From assembly GCA_029204225.1 (NCBI GenBank), contig CM055092.1, forward strand, positions 16,080,715-16,144,714: DNA of 64,000 nucleotides. Reading direction: 5' to 3'. This DNA is from Diphasiastrum complanatum. Its lineage: Eukaryota > Streptophyta > Lycopodiopsida > Lycopodiales > Lycopodiaceae. This document shows, in pieces, positions 46,271-57,550 of the stretch. A model generated the notes under the pieces. It did not search any database and was not told the DNA's origin. It worked only from the letters and a program-made list of their open reading frames with translations. The first letter of the stretch is position 1. Each line of letters begins with the position of its first letter. The position numbers were made by a program, and so were the translations under genes.

Positions 46271-47053
46271 TGTTGAAATGGAAAAATAATCCATCTTGAC
46301 TTTAGGGTTGCTACAAACATTGTACCATGCAAGTATGTTGTTCCATAAATGCAAATGCCAATCTTGGCCTAGATAGAAGTCGAGCTACATGGATATGTCA
46401 TATCTAGTTTGATGATTACAACTTGCATATAGATTGTAAACTTAGAATTAACAAAAATATGCTAGTAGAAACTCGTGGCATTTCACATGCATTAATTGTA
46501 AGTGATCCATAGTGACATGCAAGGCATGCACAAAGTAAAATGGACACATGCATGATGATTTGTACATTTCTAGTTAGAACTAGGACACTTGGTAAAAGTA
46601 GGTAGAGATACTTGCATGAGATGTGACAAATGTCACATAGACTCTAGTTTTCACTTTAGATGTCATCAAAAAGTGGATGGATGTGGTTCTACCTCAAGCT
46701 ACTTCAAACTCTATAAATATGTGTAGCTCTCCTCATACTTTTTGATGAAGAACCAAAGCTTTGTAGCTATCTCTTGCCATTTTGGATCCGCACAATTTTT
46801 GCTTGATATCTTCTCTCTCTAACTCGTGTCGAGGCTAATGCTTATACACTAACTTCTTGTACTTTTGCTCATTTATGATTCATTGTTATCATACTCTGAT
46901 GCTTAGCATGCTAGATTGTCGTTAAGCCATAACATCTATATTAGATCTTGCTATTCAATCTAGAATCAGGTTATTGTGCTAATCATAAAGCTTAATTAGA
47001 TCTATCATACATGTGGATCATCCCCACAGGTGTGAATTATGGAAATTTTGTCA
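46271..47053 (+). mobile_element. Element D 3' LTR (783 bp, complete)
   Basis: Starts TGTTGAAATGG after the purine tract at 46261-46270 and ends GGAAATTTTGTCA, matching the end of the 5' copy at 38615. TATAAATA at 46712-46719 is the probable core promoter. The following sequence is RNase H of another element (G), so D inserted there. Confidence 0.9.
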
Positions 47054-47503
47054 GATTGGGGAGGTGACTATGATGATCGTAGATCCACCATAGGGTATGT
47101 ATTCCAGCTTTGTGGCAGTTGCTTTTCCTAGTCTAGTAAAAAACAAAGTACAGTTGCTTTATCCACCACAGAAGCAGAGTATAAGGCAATGTGTAGCGCA
47201 GCATAGGAAGCTATATGGTTGAGGCAAATCTTGGATGAAGTTGGCATGAAATAGGAAAATCCCACAACTATACATACCGATAGTCAGAGTGGCATTCAGC
47301 TAGCAAAGAATCCAGTGTTCCATGTGAGAACCAAACACATTGAGATTCAGTATCACTTTATACGTGAGAGGCTGTTGAGTCATGAAATTCATGTTGTTCA
47401 TTGTAGTACGGAAGAACAACTAGTTGATATTCTCACTAAGCCACTTGTTAGAGAAAAGTTTGATAAGTCTAAATCAAAGCTTTCTGTACTTAAAGTTTGT
47501 TGA
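47054..47503 (+). pseudogene. Copia element G RNase H C-terminus
   Basis: DWGGDYDDRRSTIGYVFQLC, a TAG, SSKKQSTVALSTTEAEYKAM, stops within EAIWLRQILDEVG, then TDSQSGIQLAKNPVFHVRTK, HIEIQYHFIRERLLSHEIHV and LVDILTKPLVREKF. It differs from families C, D and E. The 5' part is cut off by element D's LTR. Confidence 0.88.
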
Positions 47504-47550
47504 TTTTGAAGCTCTGTATATGACTGTATAAAAAGTAGACTCTACTTTAA

Positions 47551-47829
47551 GGGAGAGAGTTAGAATTAAAGTAGAATCACTATGTTACTATACTGTGGGG
47601 CCTATTAGTAGATAAGGATCAATTGGCCTTGCCATGAGGTGAGTCGACGGGACATGTGTCCCGTCAATGGCAACCTGGGCCATGCATGGGTTGCCTTAGT
47701 GAAGAACTATATGTACAATGTATTTTCATTTTGAGAAATACAGTTGCTACATGAGCTTGGTGTGGAGAGTGTTTTCTGTCTGTGTTACTGTGTAGCATGA
47801 TCTGTGTTCCTGTTCGAAGCAAATTCTAA
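47551..47829 (+). mobile_element. Element G purine tract and candidate LTR
   Basis: AAGGGAGAGAG at about 47549-47559 is followed by TTAGAATTAAAG, a probable decayed TGTTAGAATT LTR start. The segment has a perfect-armed hairpin GACGGGAC-ATGT-GTCCCGTC at 47646-47665 and ends around 47829, where element T sequence starts. No second copy exists to fix the ends. Confidence 0.5.
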
Positions 47830-48250
47830 GTCAAGCATCTCCATCAAACTCAACTTTGAGGCCTTTACTTAGCAATTGACTCACACTAAGCAAATTTTTG
47901 GTAATAGATGGAATGAACAAAACATCCTCCAAATGAACATTCCTATTTGTAGAGAGAGAAATGAGAATTGTGCCAATCCCTTTGATTGCACACTCACCAT
48001 CATTGGACGTGTAGATCACCCTCTTGTCATCTCCATATGCGAGCAAAGAAGTGAAATACACTTTATGAAAAGTCATGTGTGAACTTGCTCCACTATCAAT
48101 CCACCATGGATCTAGATCTCCATCATTAGCAAGCATACATAAAGACATCACAAAAGCATCATCATTTGCATCTTGAACATCCAAACCATCCTCATCAAGA
48201 GTAAGATTACCTTGCTTGTCTCCTTGATCTCTCTTCTTCTTGTAGCACTC
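47830..48250 (-). pseudogene. Element T protease
   Basis: The minus strand reads DVQDANDDAFVMSLCMLAND, WWIDSGASSHMTFHKVYFTS with an intact DSGA loop, DVLFIPSITKNLLSVSQLLS and GLKVEFDGDA, then stops at a junction with element G's LTR region. Family C. Confidence 0.9.
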
Positions 48251-49010
48251 ACTTGCAAAGTGTCATTTGATGCCACAATAGAAACACTTGATCTTTTATC
48301 TATCCTTCTTTTTGCCATTTGAAGAAGCATCCACTTGATCTTGTCCTTTAGCCCATTTACTTTTGCTTTTGCCCTTGAATTTGCCTTTGATGAACATAGT
48401 CTCCTCTCCAACTTGAAATGTTGATATTGAAAATTCACCTCTTGCTTGAAGCCTATATTCGTCATTGATCAAGATCTCTTGAATATCAATTAAACTTGGC
48501 AAAGTCTTGCTATTCACAATGTTATCATGAGCATCCAACAATCCATTAAGAATAAATTGAACAAGCTCTCCTTCCTTAATGCTTTCATCAATGCAAGCTA
48601 ACTCATCATTCAATGGTTTCACTAGTCTCAAAATAAAAGTGTTTGGACTTTCTTCATTCTTTTGCAAACAAGAAAAGATTTTCCTTCTTAGAGTAAAAAC
48701 TCTAGAAGTAGACTTGGATTCATAGAGCTTTTTCAATGAATCCCAAGCATCCTTTGATGAAGTACTCTTACCAACTTCCTTGAGAAGCTCATTGGTAACA
48801 TTCATCTTTACCATGTGTAGAGCCTTCTTGGCCCTCTTGTCATACCTCACTTGATCTTGTTATATTTCTGGTCTCTCCTCCAAACCTACGACAATATCCA
48901 AAACATCATTCATCTCAAGAAGTGATTCCATCCTCACTTTCCACAATGAATAGTTACTTGAGGTAAGCCTATCATTGGCTTCCAACATGACTCCACTTGA
49001 TGTAGTCAAT
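48251..49010 (-). pseudogene. Element T gag
   Basis: UBN2 gag of family C (NVTNELLKEVGKSTSSKDAW, KKLYESKSTSRVFTLRRKIF), a Lys-rich linker ending KKDR with a TAA, then the knuckle in the same frame as K. The TGA at the Gly position of the knuckle (about 48264) is shared with K. The initiation region is altered (ATTGACTACATC replaces the ATG context), and another stop lies in the N-terminal part near 48857. Confidence 0.9.
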
Positions 49011-49594
49011 TAGCAATGACCTGATCCTCTCTTTCAACCTATTTCGATGAAAAAAGCACTCCTTTGAATAACAACAAATATTTTCAAAAGGAAATCCCAA
49101 AGATATGAAACTACTCAATTCTCTTCTAGCACTTATACCAAGCAAATCAACACATAGAATAGTAAAATCTTGATCAAACTATAATCTATCCTCAATCTAA
49201 TGACTCTTGCTACTTTCTTAGATTGAAACACACTCAAATGAAGTTCAGTAACCTCACAATCTAGATATCCAATCAAAATTACGGTTTGACAAAATCACAA
49301 AAAATTGGTTATTTCAAAATCTATATGCAATTGCCAAAAACTTGATATGCAATCTATTAGCCACCACTTAGGCTTTTCCAATGCTCTAAAAATTGGCCAA
49401 ATCCAGCATAAATTGTGAGAATCATAATTGATCAAGATTATAACTCTATATAGGATTTTGATATACAAAAGATCCAATCTACATATGCAAGAAACTCGGT
49501 TTTGGTGTAAAATCCAATCTAGCATGCTCTAGCATTGATATATTCTACAAATCATTGAGAGATGTGATTGCCTCCTTCATAACCTGAAACACAA
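49011..49594 (-). other. Element T leader
   Basis: Leader homologous to those of K and N, reading on the minus strand; non-coding. Confidence 0.7.
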
Positions 49595-49606
49595 GCTCTG
49601 ATACCA
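49595..49606 (-). promoter_or_regulatory. Primer-binding site, element T
   Basis: Minus-strand TGGTATCAGAGC next to the LTR end. Confidence 0.95.
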
Positions 49607-49906
49607 TGTGAAATATTTGAGATCCATTAAGATCCAAATCTACAATTGATTTTTGGTTTAGAAACAAGCAACTCACCAATCTTGCCAAGTAGAAAAATCA
49701 GCAGCTACACTAAAAATAAGATGCAAACTCTAATAGATCTTGATCAAACATGAACTAAAACATAAAGTACTGCTTTTGTCTGTACAATTACAATACCCTA
49801 CTGTATTTCACACATGTAGATCTGAAAATAGCATTTATTGAGCATTCTACACATAAAATTGCAAGATATCACAAGTATAGTGCACCAGAACCCAAAGAAC
49901 CATGTA

Positions 49907-49976
<70 letters not shown>

Positions 49977-50000
49977 ATCTTCCCACGAGTTACATCCTTT
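49607..50000 (-). mobile_element. Element T LTR, R-U5 half (family C, minus)
   Basis: On the minus strand this runs from AAAGGATGTAACTCGTGGG, immediately downstream of the LTR's TATA box, to the LTR end at the primer site. It is the half missing from the U3 fragment at 34711-34986. It includes the (AG)n expansion at 49911-49973. At 50001 a plus-strand LTR begins; the flanking CCTTT (49996-50000) is the complement of AAAGG at 34982-34986. Confidence 0.85.
49911..49973. repeat. (AG)n microsatellite inside an LTR
   Basis: 63 bp of pure AG. In sibling LTRs the same place holds a short imperfect purine run (GAGATAGAGAAGAGA), so the tract replaced or expanded from it. Confidence 0.97.
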
Positions 50001-50649
50001 TGTGAAAGATTCAACTAGTTTGATCATTTTGTCAATATTTCCATATTTGGCATATTGAGGCCAAAACTTGTTTTAGACTTAGAGAATAACTTTTCAAAGC
50101 TCATTAGTCTAAATTTCATTTGAATACACACTTTTTGAAAGTGTGGGAAAGTTTGGAGGCGAGTTTTAGGAGATTCAAATTTGAATAGTTGGATACATTG
50201 AATCTAGACCCAAAATAGTAAGATTAGTATTTTGGAGGGAAAGCCAAGTGGCCAAATAGGGTTTAGACCTGTTATAAATGGATGTAACTCATGGAGAAAG
50301 TGATCTTCTCTCTTCTCTATCTCATTTCATGCTTATACATGGTTCTCTTGGGTTCTACTATCCATTGGTGCACTATATTGGTGATTGCATGCAATTTTAT
50401 GTGTAGAATGATTCATAAATGCTATTTTCGGTTTAACACGTGTGAATGACAGTAGCTTGCTGGTTTTTTTATGGACAACAACAATACATGATCATTTCAT
50501 TCAAGTTTGATCAAGTTCTATTGGTGTTTGCATCTCATTTTGTGTGTAGATGCTGATTTTTCTACATTGGTGAGATTGGTAGTGTATTTCTCTTTCTAAC
50601 CAAAGATCTTTCAAGTTGATTGGATCTTAAGGATCTGAAAACTTTCACA
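50001..50649 (+). mobile_element. Element N 5' LTR (family C, 649 bp, plus)
   Basis: Complete LTR, TGTGAAAGATTC to AAAACTTTCACA (terminal inverted TGTGAAAG/CTTTCACA), with TATAAATGG at 50273-50281 and ACACGTGT at 50436-50443. Same length and diagnostic variants as the minus-strand LTR at 34987-35635. Confidence 0.92.
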
Positions 50650-50661
50650 TGGTATCAGAGC
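50650..50661 (+). promoter_or_regulatory. Primer-binding site, element N
   Basis: TGGTATCAGAGC immediately following the LTR. Confidence 0.96.
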
Positions 50662-51247
50662 TTGTGTTTCAGGTTATGAAAGAGAAAATCAGATCTATCA
50701 ATGATTTGGTGAAGATATCAAGTCTAGAGCATGCTAGAGCAGATTCTACACCAAAATCGAGTTTTTTGCTTTTGTAGATTGGATCTTTTGTAGATCAAGA
50801 CCCTATATAGGTCTATAAACTTGATCAATTCTGATTTTTGATTTCCCATAATAAATTTGGCCGATTTTTGGATGATTGGATCAACCTAAGTGGTGGCTAT
50901 TAGATTGCATATCAAATTTTCAGCATTTGCATGTAGATTTGGAATAGTCAATTTTTTGTGATTTTGTCAAAACCCTAATTTTGATTGGATCTCTATACAG
51001 TGAGGTTGCTGGTCTTAATTTGAGTGTGTTTCAATCTTAGAAGTGGCAAAAGTCATTAGATTGAAGATAGATCATAGGTTGATCAAGATTCCATGATTAT
51101 ATGTGTTGATTTGCTTGGTATAAGTGCTAGAAGAGAATTTGTGATAGTTTCAAAGCTTGGTGATTTCTTTTGAAAGCATTTTTTGTTGTTCAAAGGAGTG
51201 GTTTGTGCATTGAAACAAGTTGAAAAAGAAGATCAGTTCATTGCTAC
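50662..51247 (+). other. Element N leader
   Basis: Leader of 586 bp homologous to K's; non-coding. Confidence 0.7.
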
Positions 51248-52307
51248 ATGGCAACCTCAATTGGAGTCATGTTGGAAGCCAATGACAGGCTTACCTCAAG
51301 CAACTATTCATTGTGGTAAGTGAGGATGGAGTCACTTCTTGAGATGAATGATATTTTGGATATTGTTGTAGGTTTGGAGGAGAGACCAACAACACAACAA
51401 GATCAAGTGAGGTATGACAAGAGGGCCGAGAAGGCTCTACACATGATAAAGATGAATGTTACCAATGAGCTTCTCAAGGAAATTGGTAAGTGCACATCAT
51501 CTTTGGAAGCTTGGAAGTCATTGAATAAGCTTTATGAATCCAAGTCTACTTCTAGAGTGTTGACTCTAAGAAGGCAAATCTTTTCTTGTTTGCAAAACAA
51601 TGAAGAAACTCCAAGTACTTTTGTTTTGAGGATGAAAGCATTGAATGATGAGTTGGCTTGCATTGAGGAAAGCATTAAGAAAGGAGAGCTTATTCAAGTG
51701 ATTCTTAATGGCTGTTGGATGCTCAACATTGTTCAAAGTATTGCTATTCAAAATACTTTGCCAAGTTTGATGGATCTTCAAGAAATCTTGATCAATGAGG
51801 AATATAGGCTTCAAGAAAGAGATGGATCTACACCGACACTTCAAGAAGATGCTATGTTCACAAAGGGCAAATTCAAGGGCAAAACCAAAAGTAAGTGGTC
51901 TAAAGGGCAAGATCAAGTGGATGCTTCTTCAAGTGGCAAAAAGAAGGATAGATCAAAGCTCAAGTGCTTCTATTGTGACATCAAAGGACACTTTGCAAGT
52001 GATTGCTACAAGAAGAAGAGAGATCAAGGAGACAAGCAAGGTAATCTTACTCTTGATGAGGATGGTTTGGATGTTCAAGATGTAAATGATGATGCTTTTG
52101 TGATGTCTTCATGTATGCTTGCTAATGATGGAGATCTAGATCCTTGGTTGATTGATAGTGGTGATTGATAGTGGAGCAAGTTTATACATGACCTTTCATA
52201 AAGAGTACTTCACTTCTTTGTTGGCATATGGAGATGACAAGAGGGTGATCTACACGGCCAATGATGGTGAGTGTGCAATCAAAGAAATTGGCACAATTCA
52301 TATTTTT
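51248..52307 (+). pseudogene. Element N gag and protease start
   Basis: ATG at 51248 gives MATSIGVMLEANDRLTSSNY. A TAA replaces a Lys codon after SLW (51316); the frame is then open through the UBN2 core and an intact knuckle (CFYCDIKGHFASDCYKKK) to the protease. There an 11-bp duplication around GATTGATAGTGG (52148-52172) frameshifts it before DSGASLYMTFHKEYFTS. It is interrupted at 52307 by element E and resumes at 58697. Confidence 0.9.
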
Positions 52308-53476
52308 TGTTGGATTTATCTCCTCTACTCTCCTAAATCCTATGTTAATCTGTCTCTATTCATACTGCAATATTCTACTTGTGTTGTCGCACAATCTCCA
52401 TATTTACATGTGAAATAAGACAGGCGAAGAAGGCGAAAAAAGATGGCACTGCACCTTTACACGTGATTTATGACAAGCAAAAAAGACGACATTGCCCTAC
52501 AAATGCCAAAGGTGCCCTTATGGAAAAGCGAAGGTATCCTGTAAATCAGTTTTAAGACATTTGTCAGAGTGTCGCATTTTAGCATCTTCATCAACGTTAA
52601 TTTTAGAGAAGGCTGACGTCGTGGCCTTCTCATGCTCATCTCATGTACTATGCAATCAGATTTTGCTACGACAACAGCCACTCACGATCTCCCACAAACA
52701 AGACATCCACTTTTGTACCTTCTTCATCTGCACACCTATAAAAATTATATATGTATATTGAATACCATCTACATATTCAAGGTGTGAAGTATAACAGCAT
52801 CAGAACGGAACATCATTGATAATTAGAGACAGACATTGTAGATGCTTTCACGCATCGATTCTTTTCTTCCAGATGTATTGTCAGTAATAGGTTCATCACC
52901 TTTACAGATTGTGTGATTAGATTTGTGAAGCACGTGGTTACGTCCGCTATTGTCTTGTGCTCACCTGCATTATTGACCTGTATATTTTGCTATACTTAAT
53001 CTGAGTACAGCTCCGTTTGTTTTGTGTTCAAATTTGTGTCAATATTGCAATGGTCTTCTACATTCTGTCTAGCTTTCTTATTACTTAATCTGGTATTCTG
53101 CTCTTCGTGAATTATTATTATTCTAGTTGTTCGCGACTATTATTTAGTCTTGCTTTTTGTGACTGATTATTAGTCTAGCTCTTCGCAAATAATTCGTGAC
53201 TAATAATTTGTCTAGCTGTTCATGACAAATTATCTTTTTGATGTATTTGATGCTTAATGTTTGGCTACATAATCAAATCAAACATGATTTCTATCACTAA
53301 TGTTCTGTTTGAGTCTGATAGACGTAGTCATGCTTAAGAAAAGAGTGAGATAGCTTATTCCGCTGCACACGAACAATTTTTGTTCGAGTTCGTTTCTTTT
53401 TCGAGTTTCGAGTTCACTTCATTTTCGTGTTCGTTTTCTTTTCGAGTTATCTTTCTTCACACCCCTCTTTCCAACA
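52308..53476 (+). mobile_element. Element E 5' LTR (1169 bp)
   Basis: TGTTGGATTTATC to CTTTCCAACA (terminal inverted TGTTGG/CCAACA). TATAAAAATT at 52737-52746 is the likely TATA box; it is degraded to TGTAAAAATT in the 3' copy. The 3' part has iterated TTCGCGACTA/TAGTCTAG units and TTCGAGTT runs. Confidence 0.94.
53101..53235 (+). repeat. Degenerate subrepeats in E LTR
   Basis: Four to five variants of a roughly 25-30-bp unit containing ATTATTAGTCTAG and TGTTCGCGACTA. The same array is present in the 3' LTR at about 58341-58470. Confidence 0.75.
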
Positions 53477-53488
53477 TGGTATCAGAGC
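53477..53488 (+). promoter_or_regulatory. Primer-binding site, element E
   Basis: TGGTATCAGAGC immediately following the LTR. Confidence 0.96.
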
Positions 53489-53632
53489 TAATTTTTGTAG
53501 CCTGATAAGCTTCCACAATAACAAGACTCTACTAGTCGATAGAGAAATTGTCTTCTTGTTCTGTAATTTCGCACCAGATTTTCATACTTAAGTCATTGAT
53601 AGTTATTCCTATCACCTAGACTAATCTTCCAC

Positions 53633-54444
53633 ATGGATTTCCAAAGGAAAGCCAGTCCTATCATGGACAAGCTTGATGGAGCCAATCACCATCTGTGAAA
53701 ATTTAAGATGAAAACAATGCCAATGACTAAAGAATTGTACGACGTTGTTACAGATGCAGAGGGAAATCCCGAAGCTGACGACACAGCAATCGCCAGATGC
53801 CAGCTGAAGGATGGCAAAGCATTCGCGATGATCATCCTCAACAAATCCTCCATGTGTCCGAAGCCCAGACATCCAAAGAAGTCTGGAATATTTGAGCACA
53901 TTATACGAAGTGCGAGATATAGCTTCCAAGCTACATCTCAGGAATTTACTCCCTCAAGATGGCGAATGGTAATTCCCTGTAGAATCACATCAATCAATTC
54001 AAGAACCTGCTGAAGCAAATGGCCACTGTCAGATCTGTCATAGATGATCAAGGCGCAGTGATGCAACTGCTTACAAGCTTGCGAAGCTCATACGATAGCT
54101 GGGTGATGATCATCACGACACATCTAGAGCTGACTCTTTCAAGAGTCATCACAATGTTGTTGCAAGAAGACACGCAGAGGAACAAGGCCTCCAGTTCCTT
54201 AGCTGATTCTCACGCTTTGTACACCAACAAGAGCATGACTAAGCAGAAGAAGAAGAAAGGCCCGAAGCAATCGAAGCAAGACCAAAAACCAGCACAACAC
54301 AAAGAACAGTCGAATTCACAGACAAAGAAGAAGTTGTTCTGCAGATACTGCAAACGAAACAACCACGAGATTCAAGACTATCGGATACTACAAGCTAAGA
54401 ACAACAGCAAGGGACAGTTGATCAAGTGGAAAATACATCTATAG
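53633..54444 (+). pseudogene. Element E gag
   Basis: Starts MDFQRKASPIMDKLDGANHH and is stopped by TGA before KFKMKTMPMTKELYDVVTDA. Frameshifts occur near 53930-54015. The second half (MATVRSVIDDQGAVMQLLTS, HLELTLSRVITMLLQED) leads to a Lys/Gln-rich linker and a knuckle CRYCKRNNHEIQDYRIL, in which the last Cys is Tyr. Gag would be defective in RNA binding. Confidence 0.85.
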
Positions 54445-54449
54445 AAGCT

Positions 54450-54815
54450 CCACAGCCAGTTCAAGAAGCGGATCATGATGCCTTCATGACCAACCATCAA
54501 GGAGCATCCAGCGACAGTTCTTGGTTCCTATATTCCGATGTCACTTAGCATATGACCAGTCTCATTGGTTGTTTCGAGTCCTATACACCCTACAATACCA
54601 ACAAATATGTTCACCTTGGCGATAATAGCACACAAGCTATTAAAGGTGAAGTTACTGTGAGATTGAGCTTTGCAAATGATCAATCTAAGCTACTTTTTGA
54701 AGTCCTGTATGTACCCAATTTATCTATGAATCTATTCTCTGTAAGCAGAATCACAGATCTAGGACATAAAGTAGAATTCGAATGTGATGAGTGCAAAGTA
54801 GCTGATATATAGGCA
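54450..54815 (+). pseudogene. Element E protease
   Basis: The catalytic loop DSGAT is lost: the text reads WFLYSDVT, a TAG, HMTSLIGCFESY. It is followed by the intact second half VHLGDNSTQAIKGEVTVRLS, VLYVPNLSMNLFSVSRITDL and FECDECKVADI with a stop. Confidence 0.82.
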
Positions 54816-54909
54816 AGATCCTAGCACTCAAAAAGAGGCATAGATACTTGTATAGATTAAGTCATTATTTTTCTGCCTCTAGTTAGGCGCTCAGTACTTC
54901 TATTCAAGC

Positions 54910-55460
54910 AAATAAAAGTTTACTTTGGCATTATAGACTTGGTCACTTGAATTACGCTGTTGTACAACAAATGTCTATACATTCTATTGTTCTTGATCTA
55001 GACTATCCTAGAGATAAAGTCGAGTTACTTGCCTGTCAAGACTGTTTAATTGGTAAACAGACTAGGAAACCATTTAGATCAAGCCATCAGCATACTGCTA
55101 GAGGATTGTTAGACATTGTGCATATGTCTGTGGCCTGATGAAGAATCCTTCTCTAAAAGCTGCACATTATTTTATAACTTTTATTGATGAATTTTCCAAA
55201 AGGACTATGGTATACTTTATCAAGAAGAAATCAGAAGCTTGCAATTGCTTCAAAATCTTCAAGGAGCGTGCGGAAAAAGAGACTGGAAGGATGATCAAGG
55301 CCCTGAGGTCTGACAATGGTGGAGAATACGTCTCTACTGAGTTTAAGAAGTACTGCCAGAGCCAAGACATTGAGCAGCAATTCATCACTCCTTATAGTCC
55401 TCAATCTAATAGCTTAGTCGAGAGGAAAAACCGTATTTTGGTTAATCAGCTACATGTATG
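54910..55460 (+). pseudogene. Element E GAG-pre-integrase and integrase core
   Basis: LWHYRLGHLNYAVVQQMS and LACQDCLIGKQTRKPF form the zinc region; after a TGA the core reads HYFITFIDEFSKRTMVYFIK (first Asp), KALRSDNGGEYVSTEFKKY (second Asp) and PYSPQSNSLVERKNRILV (Glu). The core residues remain, but frames are broken on both sides. Confidence 0.87.
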
Positions 55461-55860
55461 CTAGCACACGCATCGCTGCCCAAGAGCTTCTGGGCCAAAG
55501 TTGTCTCCACTGCAGCTTATGTCCAAAACAGATGTTCGATCAAGCTCTCTCAGACAAAATACCCCATGATGTGTGGAAAGGCTCAAAGCCTTTTGTGAAG
55601 AACCTACGAGTGTTTGGATGCGTTGTCTACACGCAAATCCTGAAAGATACGAGGAAGAAATTCGACTTCCAAGGTCTCAAGACCATTCTGATCGGGTATA
55701 CTTCATCTGATAACACATACAAGCTGTATGATCTCGATACCTAGAAAATCTTGTACAGCCTGGATACAGTATTTATCGAGGATCAGTTAGTCGACATCAA
55801 AGGCAAAGATATTGTTTCAAAAGAACCTTCATCACCTACCATTGACACGACTATTTGAGC
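55454..55860 (+). pseudogene. Element E integrase C-terminal region
   Basis: NLRVFGCVVYTQILKDTRKK, TILIGYTSSDNTYKLYDLDT and then a TAG; VFIEDQLVDIKGKDIVSKE continues to a TGA at about 55857. It is the polyprotein linker before RT. Confidence 0.8.
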
Positions 55861-56027
55861 AACAAGTCCTAGGAGTGGTTCATCAGTTAATTCCTCCCAT
55901 AAGATCAAGCCGAGTGCGCACACAGTCCACAAGGTATACTCCTGAGTCTGCATGTCTCTTGATACAGGAACCGACAACAGCCGAAGAGGCACTCAGCCAA
56001 CCAGACTCTGATCTCTAGAGAGAAGCC

Positions 56028-56600
56028 ATGGATAGAGAGTATTTCTCTCTGATTAAGAACCATACATGGTCATTAGTCGAGGCTCCTATTGGCTGCAATA
56101 TCATTGATTGCAAATGGATCTTCAAGATCAAGTACAATGCCAGTGGAGTGATTGATCGAAGGAAGGCAAGACTCGTAGCACGAGGATTCACTCAGATCCC
56201 CAACGTAGACTACAGTGAGACTTTCAGTCCAGTAGTCAAGCATTCATCAATCCGAGCCCTCCTATCATATGTTGTAGTTGTCGACCTTGAAGTGCATCAT
56301 TTTGATGTGCAAACAACTTATTTGAATGGAGTTATACAAGAAGACATCTACATGATCCAGCCCAAAGGATATGTTCTGGAAGGTATGAAGAATCATGTCT
56401 GTAAACTCCATAAGGCACTCTACGGCTTGAAACAACCTGGCAGATCTTGGTTTTAGAGGACCAATACATTCCTCATTGAACAAGGTTTTTGACCAAGAAC
56501 TACTGATTGCAATGTCTATTCCAAGTCGGTGCAGCAGTCCTTCATTATCATCACCTTATACGTGGATGATACGTTACTTTCAGCAACAATACCAATTTGG
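56028..56600 (+). pseudogene. Element E reverse transcriptase N-half
   Basis: MDREYFSLIKNHTWSLVEAP, IIDCKWIFKIKYNASGVIDR, KARLVARGFTQIPNVDYSET, motif A HHFDVQTTYLNGVIQEDIYM (Ala-Phe replaced by Thr-Tyr), [18 protein letters not shown], then the catalytic IITLYVDDTLLSAT around 56545-56585. Confidence 0.87.
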
Positions 56601-57540
56601 TCAAGAATTTTAAACATATGTTGTTTTTTGAGTTCAACATGACTGATCTGGACGAAGCTCACTTCTGTCTGGGCATTCAGATTCATAGAGACAAAGCAAG
56701 ACGACTGATATACATCACTCAACAAAGGTATCTTCACAATGTTCTTGACAGATACAATTTAATGAATTGTAAGTTAGCTCACTCACCGATGGATCCAAGC
56801 CTACGTTTGTCAAAGGACCAATGTCCCCAGACCAAGCAAGAAGAGGAGCAGATGAGAGAGTATCCTATTGATCGATACTTGGATCTCTCATGTACGCAAT
56901 GATCTACAAAACCTGACATCTTTTTTGCAATAAGCTCACTCAGCCAATATATGGCTAGTCCTGACATTACCCATTGGAAGGCTCTCATAAGAGTCATGAG
57001 ATATATTCGAGCTACCATGGACCAGTGCATCTGCTATGGAGAAGCAACGACAATCTTCATCGACTCAATGGATATTCTGATGCAAGCTGGGGAGGAGATG
57101 TAGACAATTGTAAGTCCACATCTGGATTTATGTTCTTCTTCAACGGCAGTCCTATCTCATGGAACAGTCGTAAGCAAACCTCTATCGCTCTTTCTTCTTC
57201 AGAAGTAGAATACATTGCTGCTTCTCAATCTCTTAAAGAAGCGTTTTGGTTGAGAAATTTACTATCAAACATTAGTTTGTAGCAGTACAGCCCTACAAAT
57301 ATATTCTGTGATAATCAGAGTGCTATTGCCTTATCGGCCAACCCTAGATTTCACTCTAGGAGTAAGCACATTGAAATCCGATATCACTATGTCAGGGACA
57401 AGGTTCTCAACAAGGAGGTAAGCTTAACGTAATGTAGAACGCAGGACATGGTTGCAGATGTATTTACAAAGGCATTAAGTGTTAATGCACACAACAAGTT
57501 TTGCGTTAGTCTGAAGATCAAGGCATTCACGGATCCAGAT
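56597..57540 (+). pseudogene. Element E RT end and RNase H
   Basis: FEFNMTDLDEAHFCLGIQIH, ITQQRYLHNVLDRYNLMNCK, stops, then GYSDASWGGDVDNCKSTSGF, SPISWNSRKQTSIALSSSEV, a TAG after [43 protein letters not shown] and VADVFTKALSVNAH. It ends at TAA in front of GGGGGGG. Confidence 0.88.
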
Positions 57541-57541
57541 T

Positions 57542-57550
57542 AAGGGGGGG
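57542..57550 (+). promoter_or_regulatory. Polypurine tract, element E
   Basis: AAGGGGGGG immediately precedes the 3' LTR start. Confidence 0.9.
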
